A stretch of DNA of 64,000 bases from Rhizobium leguminosarum (GTDB taxonomy: Bacteria > Pseudomonadota > Alphaproteobacteria > Rhizobiales > Rhizobiaceae). Under the pieces are notes generated by a model, which saw nothing but the letters and a program-made list of their open reading frames with translations, had not been told where the DNA came from and did no database searches. The stretch lies in contig NZ_MZMU01000026.1 of assembly GCF_004123835.1 (NCBI RefSeq), forward strand, positions 1 through 64,000, read 5' to 3'. This document shows, in pieces, positions 24,994 through 32,954 of the stretch. Position 1 is the stretch's first letter. Each line of letters opens with the position of its first letter. Position numbers and translations under genes: made by a program.

Positions 24994-25719
24994 ATGATCG
25001 TTCAAGCTTGCATCAACGGCGCGCGGCCGAGCGATTTCCATCCCCTCCTTCCCCTGACGATCGATGCCATGGTGCGTGATGCCGCGGCTTCGGTCGCTGC
25101 CGGCGCTGCGGAGCTCCACGTTCATCCGCGCGGAGCCGATGGTAAGGAGAGCCTTGCCGCCGTCGACGACACTGTCGGCGCGATCCGCCGTGTCTGTCCG
25201 GGAACGCTGATCGGTGTGTCCACCGGCGCGTGGATCGAAGGCGATCGGGAGAAAACGCGGGAAGCCATCCGTCGCTGGTCCGTCCTGCCGGATTATGCCT
25301 CGGTGAACCTCTCCGAAGACGATGCGCCCGATGTGATGCAGCTGCTGCGGCAGAAGGGTATCGGCATCGAAGTCGGGCTGGCATCGGTCGCCGATGCGAA
25401 GCGCTACATCAGCCTCGATGATCATGAGCGGGTCTTTCGGGTGCTCATCGAGCTCGATGAGGAACAGGATTTTCAGCGCGCATGCGATATCGCGGACGGC
25501 ATCATCAACGTGCTCGGGGATGGCCTGGTCAAGCGGCCCATTCTTCTGCACGGTTTCGACGACACCGTCTGGCCCTTCGTCAGGATGGCGCGCGAGGGGC
25601 GCTACTCCACCCGTATCGGCCTGGAAGATGGCAAGCACCTCCCGGATGGGACGATTGCGAACGACAATGCCGCGCTCGTCACCGCGGCCGTTGCGATCTT
25701 CCATGGCCACTCGAACTGA
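24994..25719 (+). CDS. Beta-keto acid cleavage enzyme (BKACE, 3-keto-5-aminohexanoate cleavage-like)
   Basis: A 241-residue TIM-barrel protein with QACINGARPSDFHPLLPLT at the N-terminus, AELHVHPRGADG (metal-binding His-x-His), GVSTGAWI, YASVNLSEDD, GIEVGLASVADA and a late LHGFDDTVWPF. BKACE enzymes condense or cleave beta-keto acids with acetyl-CoA using a zinc ion. At 241 residues it is shorter than the usual 270-310, as in a compact sub-group. It has no lysine-fermentation genes around it and stands alone in a patchy region. Confidence 0.85.
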   Translation: MIVQACINGARPSDFHPLLPLTIDAMVRDAAASVAAGAAELHVHPRGADGKESLAAVDDTVGAIRRVCPGTLIGVSTGAWIEGDREKTREAIRRWSVLPDYASVNLSEDDAPDVMQLLRQKGIGIEVGLASVADAKRYISLDDHERVFRVLIELDEEQDFQRACDIADGIINVLGDGLVKRPILLHGFDDTVWPFVRMAREGRYSTRIGLEDGKHLPDGTIANDNAALVTAAVAIFHGHSN

Positions 25720-25728
25720 TCCCGATAT

Positions 25729-25908
25729 GTGGGCGGTCAGGCGGCAGCCCGGAATCTCTTCGGCGCCATCGAGGCCGGTATCGTCAAGGCGCAGAATGTT
25801 TCGAAATACGGGCTCGGCGATGTGGCCAAGTGCACGAAGATAGGGAAGCGCGCCGCCGAACGCGCGGTTCATTTATTTTCATTTCATGATGCCAACGCGG
25901 CCTCGTGA
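25729..25908 (+). pseudogene. Possible gene fragment after the BKACE gene
   Basis: A GTG-initiated frame of 59 codons, ten bases after the BKACE stop, reads VGGQAAARNLFGAIEAGIVK then AQNVSKYGLGDVAKCTKIGK and looks like a helical protein piece. No ribosome-binding site is visible and no family is recognised. It could be the eroded end of a neighbouring gene. Confidence 0.25.
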
Positions 25909-26001
25909 AGCCGGATGCCCTGGTCGAAATCTTGACCATCGCTCATATCGGTAGGTAAGCGGGACGCGGCCTACCTCAGTCGATGCTTTTTCGGGCAGCC
26001 C

Positions 26002-26091
26002 TCACGAGAAGTACGCGTATATCAGGACGCCAATAGAACCCCAGAAGATAAGCGGCGTCAGTATCATCCCCGCAACGAACATTTTAGTCAC
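26002..26091 (-). CDS. Single-span membrane miniprotein (29 residues)
   Basis: GTG at 26089-26091 follows ggag at seven-base spacing; the frame reads MTKMFVAGMILTPLIFWGSI and then GVLIYAYFS. One hydrophobic segment fills almost the whole peptide. An internal ATG (26080-26082) would give 26 residues but lacks a site. Too small for standard gene finders. Confidence 0.55.
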   Translation of the reverse strand: MTKMFVAGMILTPLIFWGSIGVLIYAYFS

Positions 26092-26223
26092 AGCAAAACT
26101 CCGAACACCTCCACGCATGTCGAAGCAACCTATTGCATCGACGGAAAGTTCCTATGGGCACGAAGTCCGGGATGGATCGGACCTTGGTCTGGGCTTCGCT
26201 CGCGCGGCCGTTAGGTGCCGGGC

Positions 26224-27651
26224 TCAACTCTCCCCGAGCGCTCGGGGGCGGCGGTAAGTCCTGACCGCAATAGCGAGCGCGACGATAACCAGTGCTGCCG
26301 CAACGGTGAAGGTGATCCGCATGCCTGTGGCAACGGCCTCGGGATGCGCCGCTGTGATATCGGGTGTTCCCGAAGAGAGCGCGAAGACGGCGCCCATCAC
26401 GGATGCGCCGGTAATCAGCCCGAGATTGCGCGACAGGTTGAGCATGCCTGAGATGACGCCCCGCTGGTCCGGGCGGACATCCGCCATGACGGCGGTGTTG
26501 TTGGCCGCTTGGAATAGCTGATAGCCGGGCGTCAGCATGGCGATGGCGGCGATGTAGCCTGATATCCCGGGAAGCACGGCCATGGCGACGGAGCCTGCCG
26601 CCATGGCGAGGAGCCCTGCGACAACCACGAATGGCGCGTCCAGACGGTCCACCAGCCGGCCGGCCGGGACACCGCTCAAGGTGGAGATGACGGGGCCGAT
26701 CGACATGACGATGCCGACGAGAGCTTGGTTGAGCCCGAGCGCATGGGAGAGGTAGAACGGCGCGACTACCAGCGTCGCCATCATCACAGTCGAAACCAGC
26801 GCGTTCATCGCCAGGCTGGCGGTGAGCACGCGATTGCGGAACACCGTCAACTGAATCAGCGGCAATGCCGCTCTCGCCTCGGCGAAGACGAACAAACCGG
26901 TGCCGAAGACGGCGGCCGAGAGCAGAGCGATGTTCAATAGGCCAAAGCGGCCGTGCCCGATCGTCATTGCCAGCGCATAGGCCGAAAGCGTCAGCGCAAG
27001 CAGCAGCGTGCCCGCTATGTCGAAGCCCCTCCGATCCGTCTTCCCCTTGCTGATATCGGCTGGCAGATAGCGATAGGCGAGAGCGAAGGTCAGAATGCCG
27101 AGCGGCACGTTGACGAGAAAGATTGCCGGCCAGCCGAGCCCGGCGATCAGGATGCCGCCGAGCGAGGGCCCAAGAGCGGTACCGATCGCCGACATCGTTC
27201 CGAGCAGCCCCATGACGCTCCCGGTCTTTTCCTTCGGCACCGTTTCGCCGACAAAGGCCATGGTGAGCGCCATCATGATGGCCGCACCCAGGCCCTGCAC
27301 AGCGCGCGCGGCAATCATCAGCCATAACGTAGGCGCGAGGCCGCAGAGGATCGAGGCCAGCGTGAAGAGCAGGATGCCGATGAGCAGCAGCCGGCGTCGG
27401 CCGGTAATGTCGCCGAGCCGTCCGATGCTGACAATCAGGGTGGTGATGGCAAGGAGATAGGCGAGAACGATCCACTGCACATCCTGGAAGGCGGCATCGA
27501 ACGCCTGCGCCAGGCTCGGCAGGCCGACATTGGCGATGCTGGTGCCGAGTGACGGCAGCAACATCGAGAGGGAAAGACTGGCGAGCGCCCATCGTATGGA
27601 TGGTGCCTGTTCGGCGACTGTCTCGCCTCGCGCTGCAATGATCGATTTCAC
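26224..27651 (-). CDS. MFS drug-efflux transporter, DHA2 type
   Basis: A 475-residue membrane protein with 13-14 hydrophobic helices. It carries the MFS loop motif GRLGDITGRRRLLLIG between helices 2 and 3, RAVQGLGAAIMM (helix 4) and the exporter motif C-like GTALGPSLGGILI (helix 5). The DHA2 family exports drugs and dyes by proton antiport. The GTG start at 27649-27651 follows ggagtt at seven bases. A LysR gene is divergent from it across 141 bases and is the likely regulator. Confidence 0.88.
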   Translation of the reverse strand: MKSIIAARGETVAEQAPSIRWALASLSLSMLLPSLGTSIANVGLPSLAQAFDAAFQDVQWIVLAYLLAITTLIVSIGRLGDITGRRRLLLIGILLFTLASILCGLAPTLWLMIAARAVQGLGAAIMMALTMAFVGETVPKEKTGSVMGLLGTMSAIGTALGPSLGGILIAGLGWPAIFLVNVPLGILTFALAYRYLPADISKGKTDRRGFDIAGTLLLALTLSAYALAMTIGHGRFGLLNIALLSAAVFGTGLFVFAEARAALPLIQLTVFRNRVLTASLAMNALVSTVMMATLVVAPFYLSHALGLNQALVGIVMSIGPVISTLSGVPAGRLVDRLDAPFVVVAGLLAMAAGSVAMAVLPGISGYIAAIAMLTPGYQLFQAANNTAVMADVRPDQRGVISGMLNLSRNLGLITGASVMGAVFALSSGTPDITAAHPEAVATGMRITFTVAAALVIVALAIAVRTYRRPRALGES

Positions 27652-27792
27652 CCGTGAACTCCGTTTTCTCTTAGCTCCCCGATGGAACTGGTGAAACCTA
27701 GTCCTCGGCTTGATATGGCGGAAGGCGCATGATTTGCACTTCATTCATGCGTTTGACGCCACATCACGATGAAGCCGTGTTATAGCTGATGC

Positions 27793-28704
27793 ATGTCGAC
27801 ACCTGATCTCAACTTGTTAGTCACCCTTAATGTGCTGCTTGCCGAGGGCAGCGTTGCGCGTGCGGCGCAAAGGCTGCGGCTCAGCCCGTCGGCGATGAGC
27901 CGGGCCCTAGCGCGATTGCGCGAGACGACGGGCGATCCGCTGTTGGTGCGGGCCGGCCGCGGCCTTGTCCCCACGCCCCGCGCGCTGGAACTGCGCGAGC
28001 GGGTCAGCCGGATTGTCGAGGATGCGCAGGCGGTCCTGCGTCCTGCCGAGGCGCTTGATCTTGAACAGCTGGTCCGGACGTTCACGTTGCGCACCAGCGA
28101 AGGCTTTGCCGAGAGCTTCGGGCCTGATCTCATTGCCCGCCTCGGCCGGCAAGCGCCCGGCGTCCGGCTGCGCTTCGTGCAGAAACCGGACAAGGAAAGC
28201 GCCCCGCTTCGCGACGGGACCGTTGATCTTGAAACCGGCGTTGTCGGCAAGACGACCGGACCGGAGGTGCGGGCGCAGGCTCTGTTCCGCGATCGTTTCA
28301 TCGGCGTCGTGCGCTTGGGGCATCCGTTTTGCGAGCGCGAGATGACACCCTCCCTTTATGCCGCCGGCCAGCACATCTACGTCTCGCGGCGCGGGCTCGA
28401 CAAGGGACCGATCGATGAAGCCTTGACCGCGCTCGGGCTGGAGCGGCAGATCGCCACCATCGTCAGCGGCTTTTCCACCGCACTGGCGCTCGCCCGAACC
28501 TCCGATCTGATCGCCAGCGTGCCCGAACGGCACACGGGAGCCTTACGATCGGGAATGCATAGTTTCCCCCTCCCCGTCTCGACGCCCGAGATCACGGTGT
28601 CATTGCTCTGGCACCCCAGGATGGATGCCGATCCCGCGCATCGCTGGCTGCGCGGCTGCGTTCGGGACGCCTGCGAGCTGATTGAAGGGCCGCGTAGGAT
28701 CTGA
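27793..28704 (+). CDS. LysR-family regulator, divergent from the MFS exporter
   Basis: A 303-residue protein with N-terminal winged helix-turn-helix (DLNLLVTLNVLLAEGSVARAA, then RLRLSPSAMSRALARLRET) and an effector domain of the NodD/NahR-like subgroup (LVPTPRALELRERV, FTLRTSEGFAESFGP). LysR proteins usually repress or activate the divergent neighbour together with a co-inducer, so the exporter gene is the expected target. Confidence 0.9.
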   Translation: MSTPDLNLLVTLNVLLAEGSVARAAQRLRLSPSAMSRALARLRETTGDPLLVRAGRGLVPTPRALELRERVSRIVEDAQAVLRPAEALDLEQLVRTFTLRTSEGFAESFGPDLIARLGRQAPGVRLRFVQKPDKESAPLRDGTVDLETGVVGKTTGPEVRAQALFRDRFIGVVRLGHPFCEREMTPSLYAAGQHIYVSRRGLDKGPIDEALTALGLERQIATIVSGFSTALALARTSDLIASVPERHTGALRSGMHSFPLPVSTPEITVSLLWHPRMDADPAHRWLRGCVRDACELIEGPRRI

Positions 28705-28787
28705 GGTCGGGCCGATTGATCCTTGCGTGTGGTTGACTATCCCGCGTCGCCATGATTTCCCGTCCGGGATCACCAAGCGGGGACATT

Positions 28788-29009
28788 ATGACCGACATCA
28801 TTGTAAAGGACAGTAACGGAAGCCAGCTTCACGACGGCGATTCCGTGACGCTGATCAAGGACCTCAAGGTCAAGGGAACCTCGGAGACGCTGAAGCGTGG
28901 AACGCTGGTCAAGGGCATTCGCCTGACCGACAATCCAGGCGAGATCGAGTGCAGCACCAAGCAGGTCAAAGGCCTCGTGCTGAAAACCGAGTTTTTGAAG
29001 AAGGCATAA
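28788..29009 (+). CDS. PhnA-domain (alkylphosphonate utilisation-like) protein
   Basis: A 73-residue protein that contains only the C-terminal PhnA/YjdM domain (VKDSNGSQLHDGDSVTLIKD, then LKVKGTSETLKRGTLVKGI), without the N-terminal zinc ribbon found in E. coli YjdM. Start ATG at 28788 follows ggggac. Despite the name no phosphonate function is established for this domain, and no phn genes are nearby. Confidence 0.87.
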   Translation: MTDIIVKDSNGSQLHDGDSVTLIKDLKVKGTSETLKRGTLVKGIRLTDNPGEIECSTKQVKGLVLKTEFLKKA

Positions 29010-29035
29010 AGTTTCCCTCGCCCGCGACTCTGCGA

Positions 29036-29863
29036 TCAATCGGCTTTCACCGCCTCCTGCGGCACTTCCTCGGTGATCACCTCGAAACGGGAGAGCGTTG
29101 CCGGGCCGAAGGCCGTCGACATCGCGACGTCGGTGGCGTCGCGGCCGGTCCCCATCAGGATCCGGCCGATGCGCGGCGTGTTGTGGCGGGCGTCGACCGT
29201 ATGCCAGTGGCCGCCGAGAAAGACCTCGAACCAGGCGCTGAAATCCATCGGATTGGGATCGATCGGAACGCCGATATCGCCGAGATAGCCGGTGCAATAT
29301 CGTGCCGGGATATTCATGCATCGGCAAAGCGCGATGGCGAGATGGGCAAAGTCGCGGCAGACGCCCGCCTTGTCGGTGAAGCCGCCATGCGCGGTCCTGA
29401 GCACGTCGGCCTTCAGGTAATCGAAGGTGATGTGGTCATGGACGAAATCGCAGATTGCCTGGACGCGCGCCCAGCCGAGCGGCGTCGACGAGAATGTCGC
29501 CCAGGCAAAATCCGCAAGCCTGTCGGTGTCGCAATAGCGGCTGCCAAGCAGGAAGACCAGCACATCGTCCGGCAGGTCATTGATCGCGTGCTGGACGGCA
29601 TCGTCGGGAACGATGTCGGGCTGGCCGCTGTCGTAGATCTCGAATTCCGTTGAGATCGTCGTCAGGCCCGGCGGGGCGACGATCCGACTGCAGGCATTGC
29701 CGAACACATCAGTATAGCCCCAGGCCTCGATAGGCTGGTCGAATGTCAGGATCTGATCGCTGAGGAGATCGGCGCGACGGGAGGGATGGATGTTGAGGAC
29801 GAGCAGCATCGGCGTCGGTTGCGTGCATTCGTATCCCAGATGAAACCCGGCGCGTATTTTCAT
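29036..29863 (-). CDS. Transglutaminase-like cysteine protease-fold protein (1)
   Basis: A 275-residue protein with an N-terminal beta domain (residues 1-100) and a transglutaminase core: catalytic Cys in KAGVCRDFAHLAIALCR around residue 180, His in the FLGGHWHTVDARHN region and Asp in that same stretch. The family often works on proteins or peptides in bacteria that make cyclic or cross-linked products, but function is unassigned. A second, related gene follows upstream at 29981; the two look like an old tandem duplication. Confidence 0.85.
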   Translation of the reverse strand: MKIRAGFHLGYECTQPTPMLLVLNIHPSRRADLLSDQILTFDQPIEAWGYTDVFGNACSRIVAPPGLTTISTEFEIYDSGQPDIVPDDAVQHAINDLPDDVLVFLLGSRYCDTDRLADFAWATFSSTPLGWARVQAICDFVHDHITFDYLKADVLRTAHGGFTDKAGVCRDFAHLAIALCRCMNIPARYCTGYLGDIGVPIDPNPMDFSAWFEVFLGGHWHTVDARHNTPRIGRILMGTGRDATDVAMSTAFGPATLSRFEVITEEVPQEAVKAD

Positions 29864-29980
29864 TGTCGCTTCCTTGTCGCGTCTCCGCATCGGTGGAGGT
29901 GAGTATGGAACGTTGATCGCGCTACCCGGTTCCGTGGCCGCGGGACTGTCACTGCGTGGCCAGCTCGGAGTAATCCAAGA

Positions 29981-30853
29981 TTACCTCGTGGTGACGTTGA
30001 CCTGCACCGTCATGCTGTCGAAATCCTTCCCATCCCCATCGTAGCTGCCGCTCAACGGGACTGCCTGGCGCGGATCGCGGGCAACCGCGACACGAATGAG
30101 ATCGCGGTTGCCGACGATGCCGTTGGTCGGATCGAACTCCGTCCAGCCGGCGCCTGGAAGATAGATCTGGCACCACGCATGCGTGGAACCGCCGCCGAGC
30201 ACGGTGGAGCCATCCCGGTCGGGAACATATACATAGCCCGTGACGAACCGCGCCGCGAGGCCGAGAATGCGTGCCGCCTCCATCATCAGAAGCGCAAAAT
30301 CCCGGCAGGTGCCGGAGCGAAGCTGCAGGGTCTGCACCGGCGTCTGCGTTCCATGTTCATGGCGCCGCGCATAGACGAAGCTTTCGCGGATGGCATAACA
30401 GAGTGTCATCAGCAGATGCCCGGTCTCCGTCGGACGCCCCTGGCGCACGAACTGGCGCGCCCAGCGTCCGACCTCGTCGTTCGGGTCGGGATAATGGCGC
30501 TGCATCGCCGGGGTCAGATCGGCGATCTCGTCCTTGTCGTAGGAGAATGGATAGGTCAGGGCTGCCTCGTCGACCTTGAGATCCAGGGCGACCTGGGGCG
30601 TATGATCGAGCGTGATCCAGGTTTCGAAACGAAGTTCGGACGCCGGCCTCGAAAAATCGACGAGCGCCACGCAATTGCCGAAAACATCGTGGATCCAGCG
30701 CACATGACTTTCCTCAGGATAGATCGTCAACGACGCTTCGATCAGCCGCTGGTCGAAACTGTCGCGCGGCCGGAACATCAAGCGATGCTCGCCGAAATCG
30801 ACGTCCCTGACGTAACGATAGGATGTGATGTGGCGGACGGAGAAAATCGTCAT
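29981..30853 (-). CDS. Transglutaminase-like cysteine protease-fold protein (2)
   Basis: A 290-residue protein with the bacterial transglutaminase N-terminal domain (IFSVRHITSYRYVRDVDFGE, then HRLMFRPRD) and a core with catalytic Cys in RSGTCRDFALLMMEAAR, His in STHAWCQIYLPG and Asp in WTEFDPTNG. The ATG at 30851-30853 is the start that matches the conserved N-terminus; the longer open frame upstream lacks similarity. Such genes commonly neighbour circularly permuted ATP-grasp and alpha-E genes, which are absent here. Confidence 0.88.
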   Translation of the reverse strand: MTIFSVRHITSYRYVRDVDFGEHRLMFRPRDSFDQRLIEASLTIYPEESHVRWIHDVFGNCVALVDFSRPASELRFETWITLDHTPQVALDLKVDEAALTYPFSYDKDEIADLTPAMQRHYPDPNDEVGRWARQFVRQGRPTETGHLLMTLCYAIRESFVYARRHEHGTQTPVQTLQLRSGTCRDFALLMMEAARILGLAARFVTGYVYVPDRDGSTVLGGGSTHAWCQIYLPGAGWTEFDPTNGIVGNRDLIRVAVARDPRQAVPLSGSYDGDGKDFDSMTVQVNVTTR

Positions 30854-31032
30854 AAGCCGCCGTCGAATCTGTTCACTTTGCTGCTCCAAGGCGGCAACGC
30901 CGCCTCTCCTCTGCGGAAGCGCCCTGCCGGCTTTCCCGCTCATCCCGATTTCTTGTCATATAAGCACGTTCGAAAGATTGCTATTGTATCTTCACCGATC
31001 GACGGCAGGGCCGTCCAACCTAAGAGGATAAC

Positions 31033-31149
31033 ATGCATATCATCTGGGACGTTCTGACGCTTCTGCTGACAATCGGCTCACTCTATGGCGGTCGCGAATA
31101 CCGGATTATTCGCGCTCGTGCCCGCGCTCAGAATTGGGGCAACTTCTGA
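31033..31149 (+). CDS. Membrane miniprotein (38 residues)
   Basis: ATG at 31033 behind aagagga; the frame reads MHIIWDVLTLLLTIGSLYGG and then a basic tail REYRIIRARARAQ. One short hydrophobic segment followed by positive charges suggests a membrane-associated peptide. A terminator lies 150 bases downstream. Confidence 0.5.
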   Translation: MHIIWDVLTLLLTIGSLYGGREYRIIRARARAQNWGNF

Positions 31150-31254
31150 TTCGATCCGGATATCTCTGATTCGATTCCGAATCATGGCCGCATCGGTCGT
31201 TACCGGTCGCCGTTACGTCGAATGACGTAAAGTCATGCGCTTAAGAAAATGCTT

Positions 31255-31331
31255 TATTAGTTGAGGCGGAGTCTATCCGTCCATTCTCCCTGTTAATCCT
31301 AAGCCCGCCTCACCCCAGGCGGGCTTTTTTT
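31255..31331 (+). ncRNA. Candidate small RNA ending at a strong terminator
   Basis: Between the 38-residue ORF and the terminator lies about 100 bases without a reading frame. It includes a pyrimidine-rich stretch (ccattctccctg, 31280-31291) that could pair with Shine-Dalgarno sequences, then the hairpin with T-run. Such layout (unstructured CU-rich part plus terminator) is common for trans-acting sRNAs. The 5' end is a guess. The alternative is a plain 3' untranslated region of the upstream ORF. Confidence 0.35.
31302..31331 (+). terminator. Strong Rho-independent terminator
   Basis: A perfect 9-bp stem agcccgcct (31302-31310) / aggcgggct (31317-31325), six-base loop, followed by seven T (31325-31331). 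It reads only on the plus strand, so it ends whatever transcript starts between 31.0 and 31.25 kb. Confidence 0.9.
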
Positions 31332-31343
31332 CCATCGCCTGCA

Positions 31344-31499
31344 TCACTTCTTGGCGCCGGCCGAAAGCACCCGATGTGTCGCATTGTCCATGGCGTGGCT
31401 CGTTTCCTGGCCATCCTTCTTCAGCCCGTATGCGGTATTGCCGCAGCCGGAAAGTGTCAGCAGGCAGATGCAGGCGATGGCGATTGCAGCTTTTGGCAT
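31344..31499 (-). CDS. Entericidin-like small lipoprotein
   Basis: A 51-residue protein with a lipoprotein signal (ACICLLTLSGC; lipobox L-S-G-C at residues 16-19) and a mature part GNTAYGLKKDGQETSHAMD, the pattern of the entericidin A/B family (GNTxxGxGxD). In E. coli these are small membrane lipoproteins tied to stationary-phase lysis; rhizobia carry several copies of unknown role. The ATG at 31497-31499 is used because the longer frame has no sensible signal peptide. Confidence 0.85.
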   Translation of the reverse strand: MPKAAIAIACICLLTLSGCGNTAYGLKKDGQETSHAMDNATHRVLSAGAKK

Positions 31500-31591
31500 C
31501 AAGTGTTTCCCCGGATTGAATGGCATCAAGGGAAGATGACGCATTCTTCGCCAAAATCAATCCGCAGGCGATGAGCGCGAACTCGCGACAT

Positions 31592-31616
31592 GGAACTCGG
31601 TGACGCCACAGGCGTT
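31592..31616 (+). promoter_or_regulatory. EcfG/RpoE2-type promoter (GGAAC-N18-TT)
   Basis: GGAAC at 31592-31596 and CGTT ending with TT at 31615-31616, spacer 18 to the TT. It lies 30 bases before the ATG of the 26-residue ORF at 31647. Confidence 0.6.
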
Positions 31617-31646
31617 TACGGGAGCCATCCAATTGGGGTTAACGAC

Positions 31647-31727
31647 ATGGATTACCAGATTGCCTTCGCCGCGACGGTCGCAACAGCGTCCTTCCTCGTC
31701 TTCATGCTGATCGTCCACCGGACCTGA
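31647..31727 (+). CDS. Single-span membrane miniprotein (26 residues)
   Basis: ATG at 31647 behind ttgggg; reads MDYQIAFAATVATASFLVFM and LIVHRT. One transmembrane helix with a short basic C-terminal tail. A GGAAC-N18-TT promoter sits 30 bases upstream, which supports expression under stress. Confidence 0.6.
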   Translation: MDYQIAFAATVATASFLVFMLIVHRT

Positions 31728-32060
31728 TTGCCCCGCGGCAAATGGATTGGCCCTAAGGCGCGCGATCACTGGAACCGGTGCTGACCGCGTTACGCGGCCT
31801 CATTGTTTGCGATCCCGAGAGATAGCAGCACCAGTTTCCGCCTCGAGCATGGTGGAAACTGGAAGGTCTGAAGCGTCTAGATCGCAGATGATCCGTCAAC
31901 AACACGGGAAAAGTGCAAAACAAAAATTTCAACATCCGCAAGTATTTTCTGTTCCTCAATGTATTTAATTTTAATTAATTGCCGGGCTTAACTATTCGTT
32001 AACAATATTGTTGCGCTCCGCCCGCTTCCGCTTATGCTTTACGCAAAGGGGAGAGGGACG
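31728..32060. other. AT-rich intergenic region with a possible CtrA box
   Basis: About 330 bases without a gene. The second half is unusually AT-rich for this genome. It includes ttaactattcgttaa (31988-32002), which fits the CtrA consensus TTAA-N7-TTAA, 59 bases before the small ORF at 32061. CtrA binding is only inferred from the motif. Confidence 0.4.
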
Positions 32061-32177
32061 ATGTTTAGCAAAAGCCTGATTATGCCTATTGGCTTCGCAT
32101 TGCTCGCCATTGCCGGCCTGCTGTTCCAGATAGTCGCCCACGCGCTGCACTCTCCGGTCACCCTGCTGCAGCTGTGA
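32061..32177 (+). CDS. Single-span membrane miniprotein (38 residues)
   Basis: ATG at 32061 directly after a strong ribosome-binding site (ggggagaggga). The frame reads MFSKSLIMPIGFALLAIAGL and LFQIVAHALHSPVTLLQL; one transmembrane helix near residues 8-27. It precedes the GlsB-type gene but has its own upstream region. Confidence 0.6.
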   Translation: MFSKSLIMPIGFALLAIAGLLFQIVAHALHSPVTLLQL

Positions 32178-32224
32178 GTCACATAACTTGCTGAACCCAC
32201 AAAGCAATCTCAGTAACTAGGAGT

Positions 32225-32249
32225 GGAACTTCGTTTCGTTTCGTGCATT
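32225..32249 (+). promoter_or_regulatory. EcfG/RpoE2-type promoter upstream of the GlsB gene
   Basis: GGAAC at 32225-32229, 18-base spacer, TT at 32248-32249; 33 bases before the ATG at 32282. Confidence 0.6.
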
Positions 32250-32281
32250 CTGTGACTCGTTTTGCCAAGAGGGAGATAACC

Positions 32282-32536
32282 ATGGAAAGCGCAGGCGTGG
32301 GTTGGATTGCAGCCATCATTATAGGCGGTGTCGCCGGATGGCTGGCGGAAAAGGCCATGCGCAGCAGCATGAGCCTGCTCATGAACATACTGCTCGGCAT
32401 CATCGGCGCTATTGTCGCCAACTGGATACTGGGTCTGTTGCACATCCAGCCGCTCGCCGGTTGGCTGGGCTATCTGATCACCGGCTTTGTCGGTGCCTGC
32501 ATCTTGATCGCGATTGGGCGCGTCATCCGCCGCTGA
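32282..32536 (+). CDS. GlsB/YeaQ/YmgE family stress membrane protein
   Basis: An 84-residue protein with three hydrophobic helices and the family features: WIAAIIIGGVAGWLAEKAM at the N-terminus, MNILLGIIGAIVANWIL in the middle and LITGFVGACILIAIGRVIRR at the end. Family members (old name transglycosylase-associated) are induced by envelope or general stress. ATG at 32282 behind gggagat. A GGAAC promoter upstream and a terminator at 32596 define a single-gene unit. Confidence 0.9.
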   Translation: MESAGVGWIAAIIIGGVAGWLAEKAMRSSMSLLMNILLGIIGAIVANWILGLLHIQPLAGWLGYLITGFVGACILIAIGRVIRR

Positions 32537-32595
32537 CATCTGTCGCGGCAACTGGCCTGGCCTCGGTCGCTTTGCCGGTCACCGGAAATACTACA

Positions 32596-32625
32596 AGCCG
32601 GGCGCTCATCACGTCCGGCTTTTCC
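32596..32625 (+). terminator. Terminator of the GlsB gene
   Basis: agccgg (32596-32601) and ccggct (32615-32620) pair, with weaker pairing continuing into the loop (gcg / cgt), followed by tttcctt. Located 60 bases past the stop codon. Confidence 0.55.
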
Positions 32626-32641
32626 TTACCCTGAATTCCGT

Positions 32642-32923
32642 TTAGCGGCGGCTGAGCAGGCCGAACACGTAGGCAATGCCTGCCGTCACGGCGAGTGCCA
32701 CCAGCGGTTCTTCGCGCACCTTGTCGCGCAGTCTTTCCGTCATCACTGAAGCCTCGTCGGTCACCGCCGACTTCGCCCCCTGCCCCAGCGCGACCACGCT
32801 TTCCGTCAGCCGGGAGAGATCGTTGCGAAGGGCTGCGACCTGCGCCGACAGATCGTCTGCTGCAATATCAGCCTTGACGCGCGCAGCGGTGGATTCGGCG
32901 GAAGCGGTTTTCAATTCTGCCAT
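32642..32923 (-). CDS. DUF883-like (ElaB/YqjD-type) inner-membrane stress protein
   Basis: A 93-residue protein starting at ATG 32921-32923 behind aggag. A charged amphipathic helix (ADIAADDLSAQVAALRNDLS, then RLTESVVALGQGAK) leads to a C-terminal membrane anchor REEPLVALAVTAGIAYVFGLL, the typical ending of ElaB/YqjD proteins, which bind ribosomes at the membrane in stationary phase in E. coli. A GGAAC promoter lies 32 bases upstream. Confidence 0.82.
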   Translation of the reverse strand: MAELKTASAESTAARVKADIAADDLSAQVAALRNDLSRLTESVVALGQGAKSAVTDEASVMTERLRDKVREEPLVALAVTAGIAYVFGLLSRR

Positions 32924-32954
32924 GGTCTGCTCCTGTTTCATGGGATGCCGCTTC

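Noticed and set aside
24877..25872. 331-codon minus-strand frame opposite the BKACE gene
   Set aside because: The plus strand carries complete BKACE motifs and a normal start; the minus-strand translation has no recognisable fold.
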